From NCBI RefSeq assembly GCF_003627815.1, contig NZ_CP032698.1, positions 4,402,001 to 4,466,000 on the forward strand: a stretch of 64,000 nucleotides of DNA, in the 5' to 3' direction. The translations under genes were made by a program, and so were the position numbers. The notes below the pieces were generated by a model. The model was not told the origin of the DNA. It was given only the letters and a program-made list of their open reading frames with translations, and did no database searches. Below, one piece after another: positions 1 to 7,877 of the stretch. Every line of letters starts with the position of its first letter. Position 1 is the stretch's first letter. Source of the DNA: Streptomyces hundungensis (GTDB taxonomy: Bacteria; Actinomycetota; Actinomycetes; Streptomycetales; Streptomycetaceae).

Positions 1-866
1 CAACACCCGCGTACGACGCCGTAGTTCTGGCCGGAGGAGCCGCCAAGCGCCTCGGCGGCGCCGACAAGCCCGGGCTCAGCGTGGGCGGCCGCCGGCTCCT
101 CGACCGGGTGCTCACCGCCTGCGCCGGCGCGGCGACGACGGTGGTGGTCGGTGGGCGGCGGCCGACCGCGCGGCCCGTGGTGTGGACCCGGGAGGAACCG
201 GTCGGCGGAGGGCCGCTGGCCGCGCTGGGCGCCGGAGTGCGCCACACATCGGCCGACCGCGTCGCTGTGCTCTCGGCCGATCTGCCGTTCCTGGCGGCCG
301 GCACCGTCAGGGACCTCGTCGACGCACTGGAACGCACCGGCGGCGAGGGCGCGCTCTGCACCGACGCCGACGGCCGTGACCAGCCCCTGGTCGCCGTCTA
401 CCGCGCCGAACCACTGCGCCGCGAGCTCGCCCTGCTCGCCACCGAACACGGCTCGCTCGCGGGCCTTCCGCTGCGGCTGCTCGTACGCGAACTCGACCTG
501 ACCCGCGTCACCACGGACCCCCTCGCCTCGTTCGACTGCGACACCTGGGAGGACCTCGCCGCCGCCCGGGCCCGGATCAGGGACCATGGGGGCGTGCTGG
601 ACGAATGGATCACCGCAGTCAAGAACGAACTCGGCATCGAGCTGGACGTCGACACCGGCGTCCTGCTCGACCTGGCCAGGGACGCCGCCCACGGTGTCGC
701 CCGGCCCGCCGCCCCGCTCACCACCTTCCTCGTCGGCTACGCGGCCGCGAAGGCGGGCGGTGAGGGCAAGGACGTGGCGGATGCGGCCCGCAAAGCGGCC
801 GCGCTCGCCAACCGCTGGGCGGCAGAGGCAGAGGCCGGCGACGGTCCGAAGAACGACGCCGGATGA
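1..866 (+). CDS. mobA: MobA-type molybdenum cofactor guanylyltransferase with C-terminal DUF6457 domain (5' end cut by window edge)
   Basis: Probable GTP:molybdopterin guanylyltransferase, which attaches GMP to Mo-molybdopterin in the cytoplasm. The reading frame is open from base 3 and the family's N-terminal signature is visible before any start codon (AYDAVVLAGG, then KRLGGADKP, the nucleotide-binding loop), so the true start lies upstream of base 1. A downstream LSADLPF segment carries the expected metal-binding Asp. The last ~90 residues (from about base 595) are not part of the NTP transferase; they match the small helical DUF6457 domain often found in actinobacteria (DEWITAVKNELG ... 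LTTFLVGYAAA), giving a fusion. It overlaps moeA by 4 bases (ATGA), so the two are translationally coupled in one molybdenum cofactor operon. The NTP-transferase assignment is firm; the exact substrate (MobA) rests on the moeA neighbour. Confidence 0.88.
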   Translation, partial: TPAYDAVVLAGGAAKRLGGADKPGLSVGGRRLLDRVLTACAGAATTVVVGGRRPTARPVVWTREEPVGGGPLAALGAGVRHTSADRVAVLSADLPFLAAGTVRDLVDALERTGGEGALCTDADGRDQPLVAVYRAEPLRRELALLATEHGSLAGLPLRLLVRELDLTRVTTDPLASFDCDTWEDLAAARARIRDHGGVLDEWITAVKNELGIELDVDTGVLLDLARDAAHGVARPAAPLTTFLVGYAAAKAGGEGKDVADAARKAAALANRWAAEAEAGDGPKNDAG

Positions 867-2254
867 CCGCCGAAAGCACGGGCGCGGACGACGGATCCGA
901 CGAGGCTCTCGCCCTGCTGCGCGAAGCCCGGCCCGCGGCGGCCAGCGATCGAGAGGCCCGGCCCGCGGCGGCCCGCGAACGCGACGCCCGGCCCACGGGC
1001 GAAGGCCACACGGGTGCTTCCCCGTCCGCCGCTCGCAAGGCCCCCCGTCCCCGAGCCGCCGCCTGGGCCGACGCCCGCGCCATTGCCGCGAGGGCGGGCC
1101 GCGCCGCCCCGGCCCGCTCCCATCGGGTGCCGCTGGAGCGGGCCCTGGGCGAGATCCTCACCGAACCGCTCACCGCCCTCACCGACCTGCCGTCCTTCGA
1201 CACCTCTGCCATGGACGGCTGGGCGGTCGCGGGCCCCGGCCCCTGGACGGTGCAGGACGGCGGCATCCTCGCCGGACACGCCGCTTCCGGCGCCCTCGCC
1301 GACGGCGAAGCCGTCCGTATCGCCACCGGCGCCCGCATCCCCGCAGGCGCCACCGCGGTCATCCGCAGCGAGCACGCCCGCAGCGACGAGGCCCGCACCC
1401 AGCTCCAGGCCGACCGCGTGGTGCTGCACGGCCAGGACATCCGCCCGCGCGGCCAGGAGTGCCGCTCGGGCGATGTCCTGCTGCCCGCCACCGCGCTCGT
1501 CACCCCGGCAGTGCTCGGGCTGGCCGCGGCCGCCGGATACGACGAGCTGGACACCGTGCCGAGGCCCCGGGTCGAGGTCCTGGTGCTGGGCGACGAACTG
1601 CTCACCCAGGGGCTCCCCCACGACGGGCTGATCCGTGACGCGCTCGGACCGATGCTCGGGGTCTGGCTGCGGGCGCTCGGCGCCGACGTCATCGGGACCC
1701 GGCGGCTGAAGGACGACGCGGGGGCGCTGCTCGCCGCCGTCACCGGCTCCCCGGCCGATGTCGTGATCACCACCGGCGGCACCGCGTCCGGGCCGCTCGA
1801 CCATGTCCACCCCGTGCTGCACAGCGCCGGAGCCGAGCTACTCGTCGACGGAGTCGCGGTACGGCCCGGCCATCCGATGCTGCTGGCAGGGATCGGGGTG
1901 GGAAAGCACCTGGTGGGGTTGCCCGGAAATCCCCTCGCGGCGGTCTCCGGCCTTCTGACCCTGGCCGAGCCGCTGCTGTGCGAACTCGCCCGCAGGCCAA
2001 GGCCCGCCCCCTACACCGCGCCGCTGCGCAACGAGGTGCAGGGCCATCCGCACGACACCCGGCTCGTTCCGGTGGTGCACCGCGCGGAACGAGTCGTGCC
2101 CCTGCACTACAACGGGCCGGCGATGCTGCGGGGGATCGCCGCCGCCGACGGGCTCGCGGTCGTGGCACCCGGCGGGGCCCGCGCCGGCCAGGAGGTCGAG
2201 ATCCTCGACCTGCCCTGGGTAGAAGCCGGCTCGGGACAGGGGTGTTTCACGTGA
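863..2254 (+). CDS. moeA: MoeA molybdopterin molybdenumtransferase
   Basis: Inserts molybdate into adenylylated molybdopterin, the last common step of molybdenum cofactor synthesis. The 463-aa product has the MoeA core: SFDTSAMDGWAV near residue 110, the MogA-like domain with TTGGTASG near residue 302, VRPGHPM and GLPGNPLAA near 350, then the C-terminal beta barrel. The first ~60 residues precede the core and are an Ala/Arg/Pro linker with a near-repeat of REARPAAA, unlike the family's usual short N-terminus; a start further downstream cannot be excluded, but the ATGA overlap with mobA favours the one given. The TGA stop lies inside a parS site. The TTGGTASGPLDH loop departs from the commoner TTGGxSxGDYD, so the loop may bind its ligand a little differently; this does not change the assignment. 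Confidence 0.93.
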   Translation: MTAESTGADDGSDEALALLREARPAAASDREARPAAARERDARPTGEGHTGASPSAARKAPRPRAAAWADARAIAARAGRAAPARSHRVPLERALGEILTEPLTALTDLPSFDTSAMDGWAVAGPGPWTVQDGGILAGHAASGALADGEAVRIATGARIPAGATAVIRSEHARSDEARTQLQADRVVLHGQDIRPRGQECRSGDVLLPATALVTPAVLGLAAAAGYDELDTVPRPRVEVLVLGDELLTQGLPHDGLIRDALGPMLGVWLRALGADVIGTRRLKDDAGALLAAVTGSPADVVITTGGTASGPLDHVHPVLHSAGAELLVDGVAVRPGHPMLLAGIGVGKHLVGLPGNPLAAVSGLLTLAEPLLCELARRPRPAPYTAPLRNEVQGHPHDTRLVPVVHRAERVVPLHYNGPAMLRGIAAADGLAVVAPGGARAGQEVEILDLPWVEAGSGQGCFT

Positions 2255-2258
2255 AACA
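2243..2258. other. parS centromere-like site 1
   Basis: Perfect palindrome TGTTTCACGTGAAACA, identical to the chromosomal ParB-binding site of Streptomyces and Bacillus. It overlaps the moeA stop codon (2252-2254). It is the first of three perfect sites within 133 bases. Confidence 0.93.
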
Positions 2259-2292
2259 CGCCCCCGTCGCCAACTCCCGCAACCCGCAAGGG

Positions 2293-2308
2293 TGTTTCAC
2301 GTGAAACA
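2293..2308. other. parS centromere-like site 2
   Basis: Second perfect TGTTTCACGTGAAACA copy, exactly 50 bases downstream of site 1, in the moeA-channel intergenic gap. Confidence 0.93.
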
Positions 2309-2361
2309 CCCGAACCGCTGCACCCGCCCCCACCCGCAGGACGGGCGTTTCACTGAACGGC

Positions 2362-2375
2362 GTTTCACGTGAAAC
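2362..2375. other. parS centromere-like site 3
   Basis: Third perfect 14-base core GTTTCACGTGAAAC. It spans the proposed GTG start of the K+ channel gene (2369), so if that start is right the site is partly coding. A degenerate copy (GTTTCACTGAAC, 2347-2358) lies just before it. Confidence 0.9.
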
Positions 2376-3448
2376 TGCCCGGCCATGACGCGATGGCACG
2401 CCAGGCGGGCGAGGAGCTCGTCACCCGACGGGTGAAACTGCCCCGCCGGGTCGTCGACCGGCCGCTGCGCCAGGTCGCCAAGCGCATCCTGATGGCGCTC
2501 GCCGTCCTGATACTGACGACCCTCATCGTCTGGATCGACCGCGACGGCTATCACGACAACGCCAACGGCAAGGTCGACTTCCTCGACGCCGTCTACTACG
2601 CCACCGTCACGCTCTCCACAACGGGCTACGGCGACATCGTCCCCTACAGCGACAGCGCCCGTCTGACCAACATCCTGCTGGTCACGCCGCTGCGCGTGCT
2701 GTTCCTGATCATCCTCGTCGGAACCACTCTCGAAGTCCTCACCGAACGGACCCGCGAAGAGTGGCGGCTCAACCGCTGGAAGGCCCAATTGCGCGAGCAC
2801 ACCGTCGTCGTCGGTTTTGGTACGAAGGGCCGCTCGGCGCTTCAGACCCTGTGCGCGCGGGGCCTGAAGCAGGACCAGGTCGTCATCGTCGACCCCAGCG
2901 CCAAGGTGATCGAGGCCGCCAACGCGGAGGGCTTCGTCGGGGTCATCGGCGACGCGACCCGCAGCGACGTCCTCGTACGGGCCGAACTGCACAAGGCCCG
3001 CCAGGTCATCATCGCCACCCAGCGCGACGACACCGCCGTCCTGGTCACGCTGACGGCCCGCCAGCTCAACCGGGGCGCGAAGATCGTCGCCGCGGTGCGG
3101 GAGGAGGAGAACGCGCCGCTGCTGCGCCAGTCCGGCGCGGACGCCGTCATCACCAGCGCCAGCGCGGCCGGCCGGCTGCTCGGCCTCTCCGTGCTCAGCC
3201 CGAGCGCGGGCACCGTGATGGAGGACCTGATCCAGCAGGGCAGCGGGCTCGACATGGTGGAGCGGCCCGTGAAGAAGAGCGAGGTCGGCCGCGGAGTGCG
3301 GGAGACCGAGGACCTGGTGGTGAGCGTGTTGCGCGGCCACCGCCTGCTGGCCTACGACGACCCCAGGGCGAGCCCGCTCCAGCTCACCGACCGGCTCATC
3401 ACGATCGTACGAGCGGGCGGTACGGCGGCGCAGGGTCAGCCGGAGTAG
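2369..3448 (+). CDS. Two-transmembrane potassium channel with cytoplasmic RCK/TrkA-N domain
   Basis: Membrane K+ channel gated through a cytoplasmic nucleotide-binding RCK domain. The 359-aa protein has TM1 at about 41-58, a pore loop with the selectivity filter TTGYGD at about 84-89, TM2 at about 101-122, then a TrkA-N Rossmann domain opening with VVVGFGTKGRSAL (about 145) and a short C-terminal RCK lobe. This is the layout of MthK-like channels. The GTG start given sits inside a parS site; the ATG at 2393 is an equally good start and would remove only eight residues. It is followed after 10 bases by the quinone oxidoreductase gene, which seems to have its own leaderless promoter, so co-regulation is not certain. 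Confidence 0.9.
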   Translation: MKLPGHDAMARQAGEELVTRRVKLPRRVVDRPLRQVAKRILMALAVLILTTLIVWIDRDGYHDNANGKVDFLDAVYYATVTLSTTGYGDIVPYSDSARLTNILLVTPLRVLFLIILVGTTLEVLTERTREEWRLNRWKAQLREHTVVVGFGTKGRSALQTLCARGLKQDQVVIVDPSAKVIEAANAEGFVGVIGDATRSDVLVRAELHKARQVIIATQRDDTAVLVTLTARQLNRGAKIVAAVREEENAPLLRQSGADAVITSASAAGRLLGLSVLSPSAGTVMEDLIQQGSGLDMVERPVKKSEVGRGVRETEDLVVSVLRGHRLLAYDDPRASPLQLTDRLITIVRAGGTAAQGQPE

Positions 3449-3458
3449 CGTCGGCCGC

Positions 3459-4436
3459 ATGTATGCGATCACGATTCCTGAGCCGGGCGGTCCCGAGGCG
3501 CTGATCTGGGCCGAGGTCCCCGATCCCGTACCGGGCGAGGGCGAGGTCCTCGTCGAGGTGGCCGCCGCCGCCGTCAACCGTGCCGATGTGCTCCAGCGCC
3601 AGGGCTTCTACAACCCGCCGCCCGGCGCCTCTCCCTACCCGGGCCTGGAGTGCTCGGGGCGGATCGCCGCGCTCGGGCCGGGGGTGACCGGCTGGAGCGT
3701 CGGCGACGAGGTGTGCGCGCTGCTGAGCGGCGGCGGCTACGCGCAGAAGGTGGCCGTGCCGGCCGGCCAGCTGCTGCCCGTGCCCGAGGGCGTGGACCTG
3801 GTCACGGCGGCGGCGCTGCCCGAGGTCACCTGCACCGTGTGGTCCAACGTGTTCATGGTGTCCCATCTGCGCCCCGGCGAGACGCTCCTGGTGCACGGCG
3901 GGGCGAGCGGCATCGGCACCATGGCGATTCAGCTGGGCAAGGCGGTCGGCGCCAAGGTCGCGGTGACCGCGGGAGGCCCCGCCAAGCTGGAGCGCTGCGC
4001 CGAACTGGGCGCCGACATCCTGATCGACTACCGCGAACAGGACTTCGTGGACGAGGTGTTGAAGGCCACGGACGGCGTCGGCGCCGATGTCGTCCTCGAC
4101 ATCATGGGCGCCAAGTACCTGGAGCGGAACGTGCGCGCCCTCGCCGTCAACGGACGTCTCGCGATCATCGGCCTCCAGGGCGGCGCCAAGGGCGAGCTGA
4201 ACCTCGGCGCGCTGCTCACCAAGCGGGCCGCCGTCACCGCGACCTCCCTGCGCGGCCGCCCCGCCTCGGAGAAGGCGACGATCGTGGCGGCCGTACGCGA
4301 ACACGTGTGGCCGCTGATCGCCGGGGGCCAGGTGCGTCCCGTGGTCGACCGGACGCTGCCGCTCGCGGACGCCGCCGAAGGACACCGGGTGCTCGAGGCG
4401 TCGAGCCACGTCGGCAAGGTGCTGCTGACGGCCTGA
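3459..4436 (+). CDS. NAD(P)H:quinone oxidoreductase, zinc-free MDR superfamily (PIG3/QOR type)
   Basis: Predicted cytoplasmic NAD(P)H-dependent quinone or enone reductase. The 325-aa length and order fit the medium-chain dehydrogenase/reductase family: a GroES-like N-terminal domain (NRADVLQRQGFYNPPPG, then PYPGLECSGRI), and a Rossmann domain with LVHGGASGIGTMAIQLG at about 147-163. The catalytic zinc ligands of alcohol dehydrogenases are absent, as in the QOR/PIG3 branch. No Shine-Dalgarno is visible; a TAGCGT hexamer ends 7 bases before the ATG, the pattern of a leaderless Streptomyces mRNA, and it overlaps the stop codon of the channel gene. A strong hairpin follows the stop. Physiological substrate unknown. 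Confidence 0.9.
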   Translation: MYAITIPEPGGPEALIWAEVPDPVPGEGEVLVEVAAAAVNRADVLQRQGFYNPPPGASPYPGLECSGRIAALGPGVTGWSVGDEVCALLSGGGYAQKVAVPAGQLLPVPEGVDLVTAAALPEVTCTVWSNVFMVSHLRPGETLLVHGGASGIGTMAIQLGKAVGAKVAVTAGGPAKLERCAELGADILIDYREQDFVDEVLKATDGVGADVVLDIMGAKYLERNVRALAVNGRLAIIGLQGGAKGELNLGALLTKRAAVTATSLRGRPASEKATIVAAVREHVWPLIAGGQVRPVVDRTLPLADAAEGHRVLEASSHVGKVLLTA

Positions 4437-4452
4437 CCAGCACAGGACCGCG

Positions 4453-4487
4453 AAGAGGGGGCGCCGCGAAGGCGCCCCCTCTTGTGC
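4453..4487. terminator. Bidirectional terminator between the quinone oxidoreductase gene and bpa
   Basis: Perfect 13-bp stem (4453-4465 with 4471-4483) around a 5-base GCGAA loop, followed by TG-rich DNA. It separates two convergent genes and can serve both. Confidence 0.85.
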
Positions 4488-4526
4488 TGTTCCGTGGTGA
4501 CTTCGGTGCGCCCTGCCGGGGCCGGG

Positions 4527-5066
4527 TTACAGGTAGGGGCCCGAGCGGGCGCCCGTGTGCGGGCCGTCCTCGTCGTCGTCCTCGTGCAGCGTCCCGGGAG
4601 GCAGTGCGCGACGCATCTGCTCCAACTGGGCGCGGGCCGCCATCTGCTGGGCGAACAGCGCCGTCTGGATCCCGTGGAAGAGACCTTCGAGCCAGCCGAC
4701 CAACTGGGCCTGGGCGATGCGGAGTTCGGCCTCCGAGGGGATCGCCTCGTCCGTGAACGGCAGGGAGAGTCGCTCCAGCTCCTCGACCAGCTCCGGCGCC
4801 AGACCGTCCTCCAGCTCCTTGACCGACGAAGCGTGGATGTCCTTGAGGCGCACACGGCTCGCCTCGTCGAGAGGAGCCGCGCGGACTTCCTCGAGGAGCT
4901 GCTTGATCATGCTGCCGATGCGCATGACCTTCGCGGGCTGTTCGACCATTTCCGTCACCGGGACCTCGCGGGACTCGTCGTCTCCACCGCCGATGGCCAT
5001 ACCGTCCTGGCCTACGACCAGGATGGGGGGGCTGTCCGGCGACTTATCGTTCCTCGGCATCTCCAT
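4527..5066 (-). CDS. bpa: Bpa-type bacterial proteasome activator
   Basis: ATP-independent ring activator that docks on the 20S proteasome and opens its gate for unfolded substrates. The product has an acidic, disordered start (MEMPRNDKSPDSPPILVVG), a long helical core (about residues 45-155, rich in Glu/Leu/Gln), and a C-terminus ending GPYL. In mycobacterial Bpa the last residues are GQYL, a motif in which the penultimate-region Tyr inserts into the proteasome pocket; here the Tyr is kept and Gln is replaced by Pro. The frame is open 21 codons further up to 5129, but the chosen ATG at 5066 is preceded by GAGAGA at normal spacing and begins at the point where family members begin; the ATG at 5060 is an alternative. 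The gene stands alone, with a parS site about 100 bases upstream. Confidence 0.88.
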   Translation of the reverse strand: MEMPRNDKSPDSPPILVVGQDGMAIGGGDDESREVPVTEMVEQPAKVMRIGSMIKQLLEEVRAAPLDEASRVRLKDIHASSVKELEDGLAPELVEELERLSLPFTDEAIPSEAELRIAQAQLVGWLEGLFHGIQTALFAQQMAARAQLEQMRRALPPGTLHEDDDEDGPHTGARSGPYL

Positions 5067-5165
5067 GCCGCCCATTCTCTCGCACACGTGCCTCACATCC
5101 CGTTGTGCCCCCGGGAAGAGATGATCCACCGCCTTGCGTGCGGCGATTCCTCCCGGACAGGCGAT

Positions 5166-5179
5166 GTTTCACGTGAAAC
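5166..5179. other. parS centromere-like site 4
   Basis: Perfect GTTTCACGTGAAAC in the gap between the bpa start and the 3' end of the frameshifted secreted-protein gene. Confidence 0.93.
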
Positions 5180-5203
5180 GGGAGCTCTTTGCCGCCCGTC
5201 TTC

Positions 5204-5751
5204 TCACGGCCTGCGCAGCCGCAGGGCCAGAAATCCGAGGCCCAGCCCGGTCAGGGTCAGCCCGGCTCCCATCGAGAGGACGTGGACGCGCAGATCGGAG
5301 CTGCCGGAGAGGGCCTGGGGCGACCGGTGGTGGCGGCCCGGGGGAGGGTGCCGCCGGGTGTGCGGGCGGGCGTCGGCGGTGGGGGCTCGGGTGGCGGAAC
5401 GTCGGCGGCGGGCGGCGGCTCGGCGGGTTCGCGGCCCGGGACCGCCTCGTCGGTCGCCATCGCGTCGGTGGCGTCCGGGAGAAAATCCTGCGCCTTCCGG
5501 CCGGGCCGGGTACGGCCTTCGCCCGCCCGGCTGCCCGCCAGGTGCTGGTCCTGCGAGACGGTCTGCGGCGAGGGGTCGGTTCGCGGTGATGGCTCCGTCC
5601 TCGGCGAGGGCCGGGCCGTGCCGGAGGGCGACGCGCTCGTGGGCGGGCCGGGCGAGGGGGTGCCGACGGCGGCCGCGTACGGCAAGGGCGTCAGAAGCAG
5701 CGCCCCGGTCAGCGAAACGGCCGCGGTGAGCGACCGGATCCCTGGAGTCAT
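5204..5751 (-). pseudogene. Secreted, C-terminally membrane-anchored Pro-rich protein, frameshifted
   Basis: Two overlapping minus-strand frames each hold half of one plausible protein. The first begins at ATG 5751 after an AAGGGG ribosome site, with a signal peptide (MTPGIRSLTAAVSLTGALLL ... YAAA) and a long Pro/Ser/Thr-rich stretch; it runs to nonsense and stops at 5257. The second, one base out, carries a conserved-looking tail (VLSMGAGLTLTGLGLGFLAL then RLRRP), a single membrane helix with positive charges, and stops at 5204. Joined near 5310-5345, in runs of G and C, they give a typical Streptomyces small cell-surface protein of about 180 residues. Either the gene is broken by an indel or there is a sequencing error in the GC run. 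Function unknown. Confidence 0.65.
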
Positions 5752-5883
5752 GCGAGGGACCCCTTCCGCTACGACGTGGATCGCCTGGGATGACCGAATC
5801 AGCGTCACACGGGGCGAGTTGCGCGGCATCCCGGGAAGCGTCCGGCGTGCGCCGAACGGGACGGCCCCGCCCGCCCCATGCGC

Positions 5884-5914
5884 GAAGGCCCGACACCAAC
5901 GGTGCCGGGCCTTC
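5884..5914. terminator. Terminator after the first Ser/Thr kinase gene
   Basis: Hairpin 5884-5897 with 5901-5914: GAAGGCCCG pairs with CGGGCCTTC, then one A-C mismatch, then CACC with GGTG, around a 3-base loop. It lies 20 bases after the kinase stop codon in its direction of transcription. Confidence 0.75.
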
Positions 5915-5934
5915 GTCGAACGCGTGGTGCGCGG

Positions 5935-7554
5935 TTACTGCGAGGGCGGGTTGCCCGAGGAGATCTGGAGCGTGAACTGCGCGTTCTTCTTGTCCACGTC
6001 GACTCCGGCGGCGGGGAACTGGGTGACCACCACGTCCTGGCCCCACTGGCCGTTGTCGATCGTCTCGGTGTTGACCTTCCAGCCCGCGGCCTGAATGCAG
6101 GACTTCACCGACAGGATGTCCTTGTAGGAGAAGTCGGGAGCCTGGACCTTGCCCGGGTCGAGGGTGGAGGTCTGCGGCGAGGTGCACTTCTCCGTGTTCA
6201 TCGTGCGCTCGCGCTCCGGGCCCTTGTGGCCGGCGGGGGCCGCCGAGCCGCTGGACTTCGCGTCGCTGCCGCCGCCCGTGTCGTCGTTCTTGTTCAGGGC
6301 CAGCGCCGTGACCAGACCGCCGACCGCGAGCAGCGCCACCACGATCGCGCCCACGATCACCGGGGTGTTCCGCTTGGAACCGCCGGAGGCGGCGGGGGTG
6401 TGCGCCGGGGACATCGTGTACGGCGGCGGCGTCTGGGCCGCCATCGGGGCGGGCTGCTGCGGGTAGCCGTACGAGGGCTGCGGCGTCGGCGCCGGGGTGG
6501 GCGGACCGTAGGGCCCCGGCTGGTACGGCGTCTGGACACTGCCCTGCGGGCCGGGCGCGGTCCCCGAGCCGAGCGGCGGGAAGACGGTCGCGGCGACCCC
6601 GGTGCCGCTGACGGGCGGGGCGCCGCCGGTGATGACCGGGGCCGCGCCCATCTGGCCCGCGGAGGCGATCCGCAGGATCTCGTCGTGCATGGCCTGGGCG
6701 CTCGGGAAACGCTCGTTCGGGTTCTTCTTCAGCGCGCGGGCGACCAGCGCGTCCATGGCCGGGGTGATCGACCGGTTGACGGAGGAGGGCGCGACCGGCT
6801 CCTCCTGGACGTGTGCGTACGCGATCGCAAGCGCCGAGTCCGCGTCGAAGGGGATGCGGCCGGTCAGGAGCTGGAAGAGCATGATGCCGACCGAGTACAG
6901 GTCGGAGCGGGCGTCCACGCCGCGGCCCAGCGCCTGCTCCGGCGACAGGTACTGGGGGGTGCCCACGACCATGCCGGTCTGGGTCATGGAGGTGACGCCG
7001 GACTGCATGGCGCGGGCGATGCCGAAGTCCATCACCTTGACGACGCCGCGCTTGGTCATCATCACGTTGCCCGGCTTGATGTCCCGGTGGACCAGGCCCA
7101 TCTCGTGGCTGACCTCAAGCGCGGCCAGCACGTCGGCGGTCACCTTGAGGGCCTTGTCGGCGGGCATCGCCCCGTACTGCTGGGTGTCGCGGTGCAGCGT
7201 CGAGCTGAGCGGCTCGCCCTCCACGTACTCCATGACGATGTACGGCATCACGCCCTCGCCGCCGGCGGAGCCGTTGAAGGTGACCGTGTCCTCGCCGGTG
7301 TCGAAGACGGAGACGATGTTGGTGTGCTGGAGCTTGGCGACGGCCTGCGCCTCGCGGCGGAACCGCTCGCGGAACGACTGCTCCCGGCCGAGCTCGGTGT
7401 GCAGCGTCTTGATGGCGACCTGACGGTCGAGAGCGGAGTCGTACGCGAGGTACACCGACGCCATGCCGCCCTCGCCGAGGAGGTCGCGCAGCTGGTAGCG
7501 CCCGCCCGCGATGGAACCGCCCGCATAGCGACCGTGTGCGCCGTCCTGGCTCAT
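5935..7554 (-). CDS. PknB-family membrane Ser/Thr protein kinase with one PASTA-like domain
   Basis: Membrane receptor-type Ser/Thr kinase of 539 aa. The kinase domain (about 18-280) has the Gly loop GEGGMASVYLAYD, the ATP-binding Lys in VAIKTL, the catalytic HRDIKPGNV near residue 155, DFGIARAM, and an activation loop SMTQTGMVVGTPQYLSPEQA with candidate autophosphorylation Thr residues. A Pro/Gly/Tyr-rich juxtamembrane stretch follows, a membrane helix at about 395-415, and an extracellular tail with one PASTA-like repeat (about 460-535, PDFSYKDILSVKSCIQAAGW) rather than the three or four of PknB proper. PASTA domains bind cell-wall fragments or beta-lactams in relatives. It is divergent from a second kinase across a 323-bp gap. 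Confidence 0.92.
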   Translation of the reverse strand: MSQDGAHGRYAGGSIAGGRYQLRDLLGEGGMASVYLAYDSALDRQVAIKTLHTELGREQSFRERFRREAQAVAKLQHTNIVSVFDTGEDTVTFNGSAGGEGVMPYIVMEYVEGEPLSSTLHRDTQQYGAMPADKALKVTADVLAALEVSHEMGLVHRDIKPGNVMMTKRGVVKVMDFGIARAMQSGVTSMTQTGMVVGTPQYLSPEQALGRGVDARSDLYSVGIMLFQLLTGRIPFDADSALAIAYAHVQEEPVAPSSVNRSITPAMDALVARALKKNPNERFPSAQAMHDEILRIASAGQMGAAPVITGGAPPVSGTGVAATVFPPLGSGTAPGPQGSVQTPYQPGPYGPPTPAPTPQPSYGYPQQPAPMAAQTPPPYTMSPAHTPAASGGSKRNTPVIVGAIVVALLAVGGLVTALALNKNDDTGGGSDAKSSGSAAPAGHKGPERERTMNTEKCTSPQTSTLDPGKVQAPDFSYKDILSVKSCIQAAGWKVNTETIDNGQWGQDVVVTQFPAAGVDVDKKNAQFTLQISSGNPPSQ

Positions 7555-7877
7555 GACTGTGCATCCCCCTTGGCGCGGTGGCCAGTGATGATCCTCGATT
7601 TTTCAGGCCAAGTCTGCCCGAGGGGTCGGACACGTCAAGCCGAGTGCCCGTTCCGTGACCGTACGCGCTGGAAGAGTCTCGCAAGCGTTACAGGAACAGC
7701 ATGGAAAACGTACGGGATTTGCATGGGTGCACGCGGAACCGATTGGATGGCCGGTCCATCCCGGACCGGCGCCCCGCGTGAACGCTGTAGCGTGCACTAC
7801 TGCACGACCAGCGGTGGCGCACGACGGAAGACCCCAAGGAAGACCGCGGACGCGGCCAGATACGACGGCGAGGACTG
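7555..7877. promoter_or_regulatory. Divergent control region of the two kinase genes
   Basis: 323 bases with no convincing gene, holding the promoters of two divergently transcribed Ser/Thr kinases. It is locally less GC-rich (around 7620-7730). I see no clear operator or -35/-10 pair, and no strong hairpin. Confidence 0.5.
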
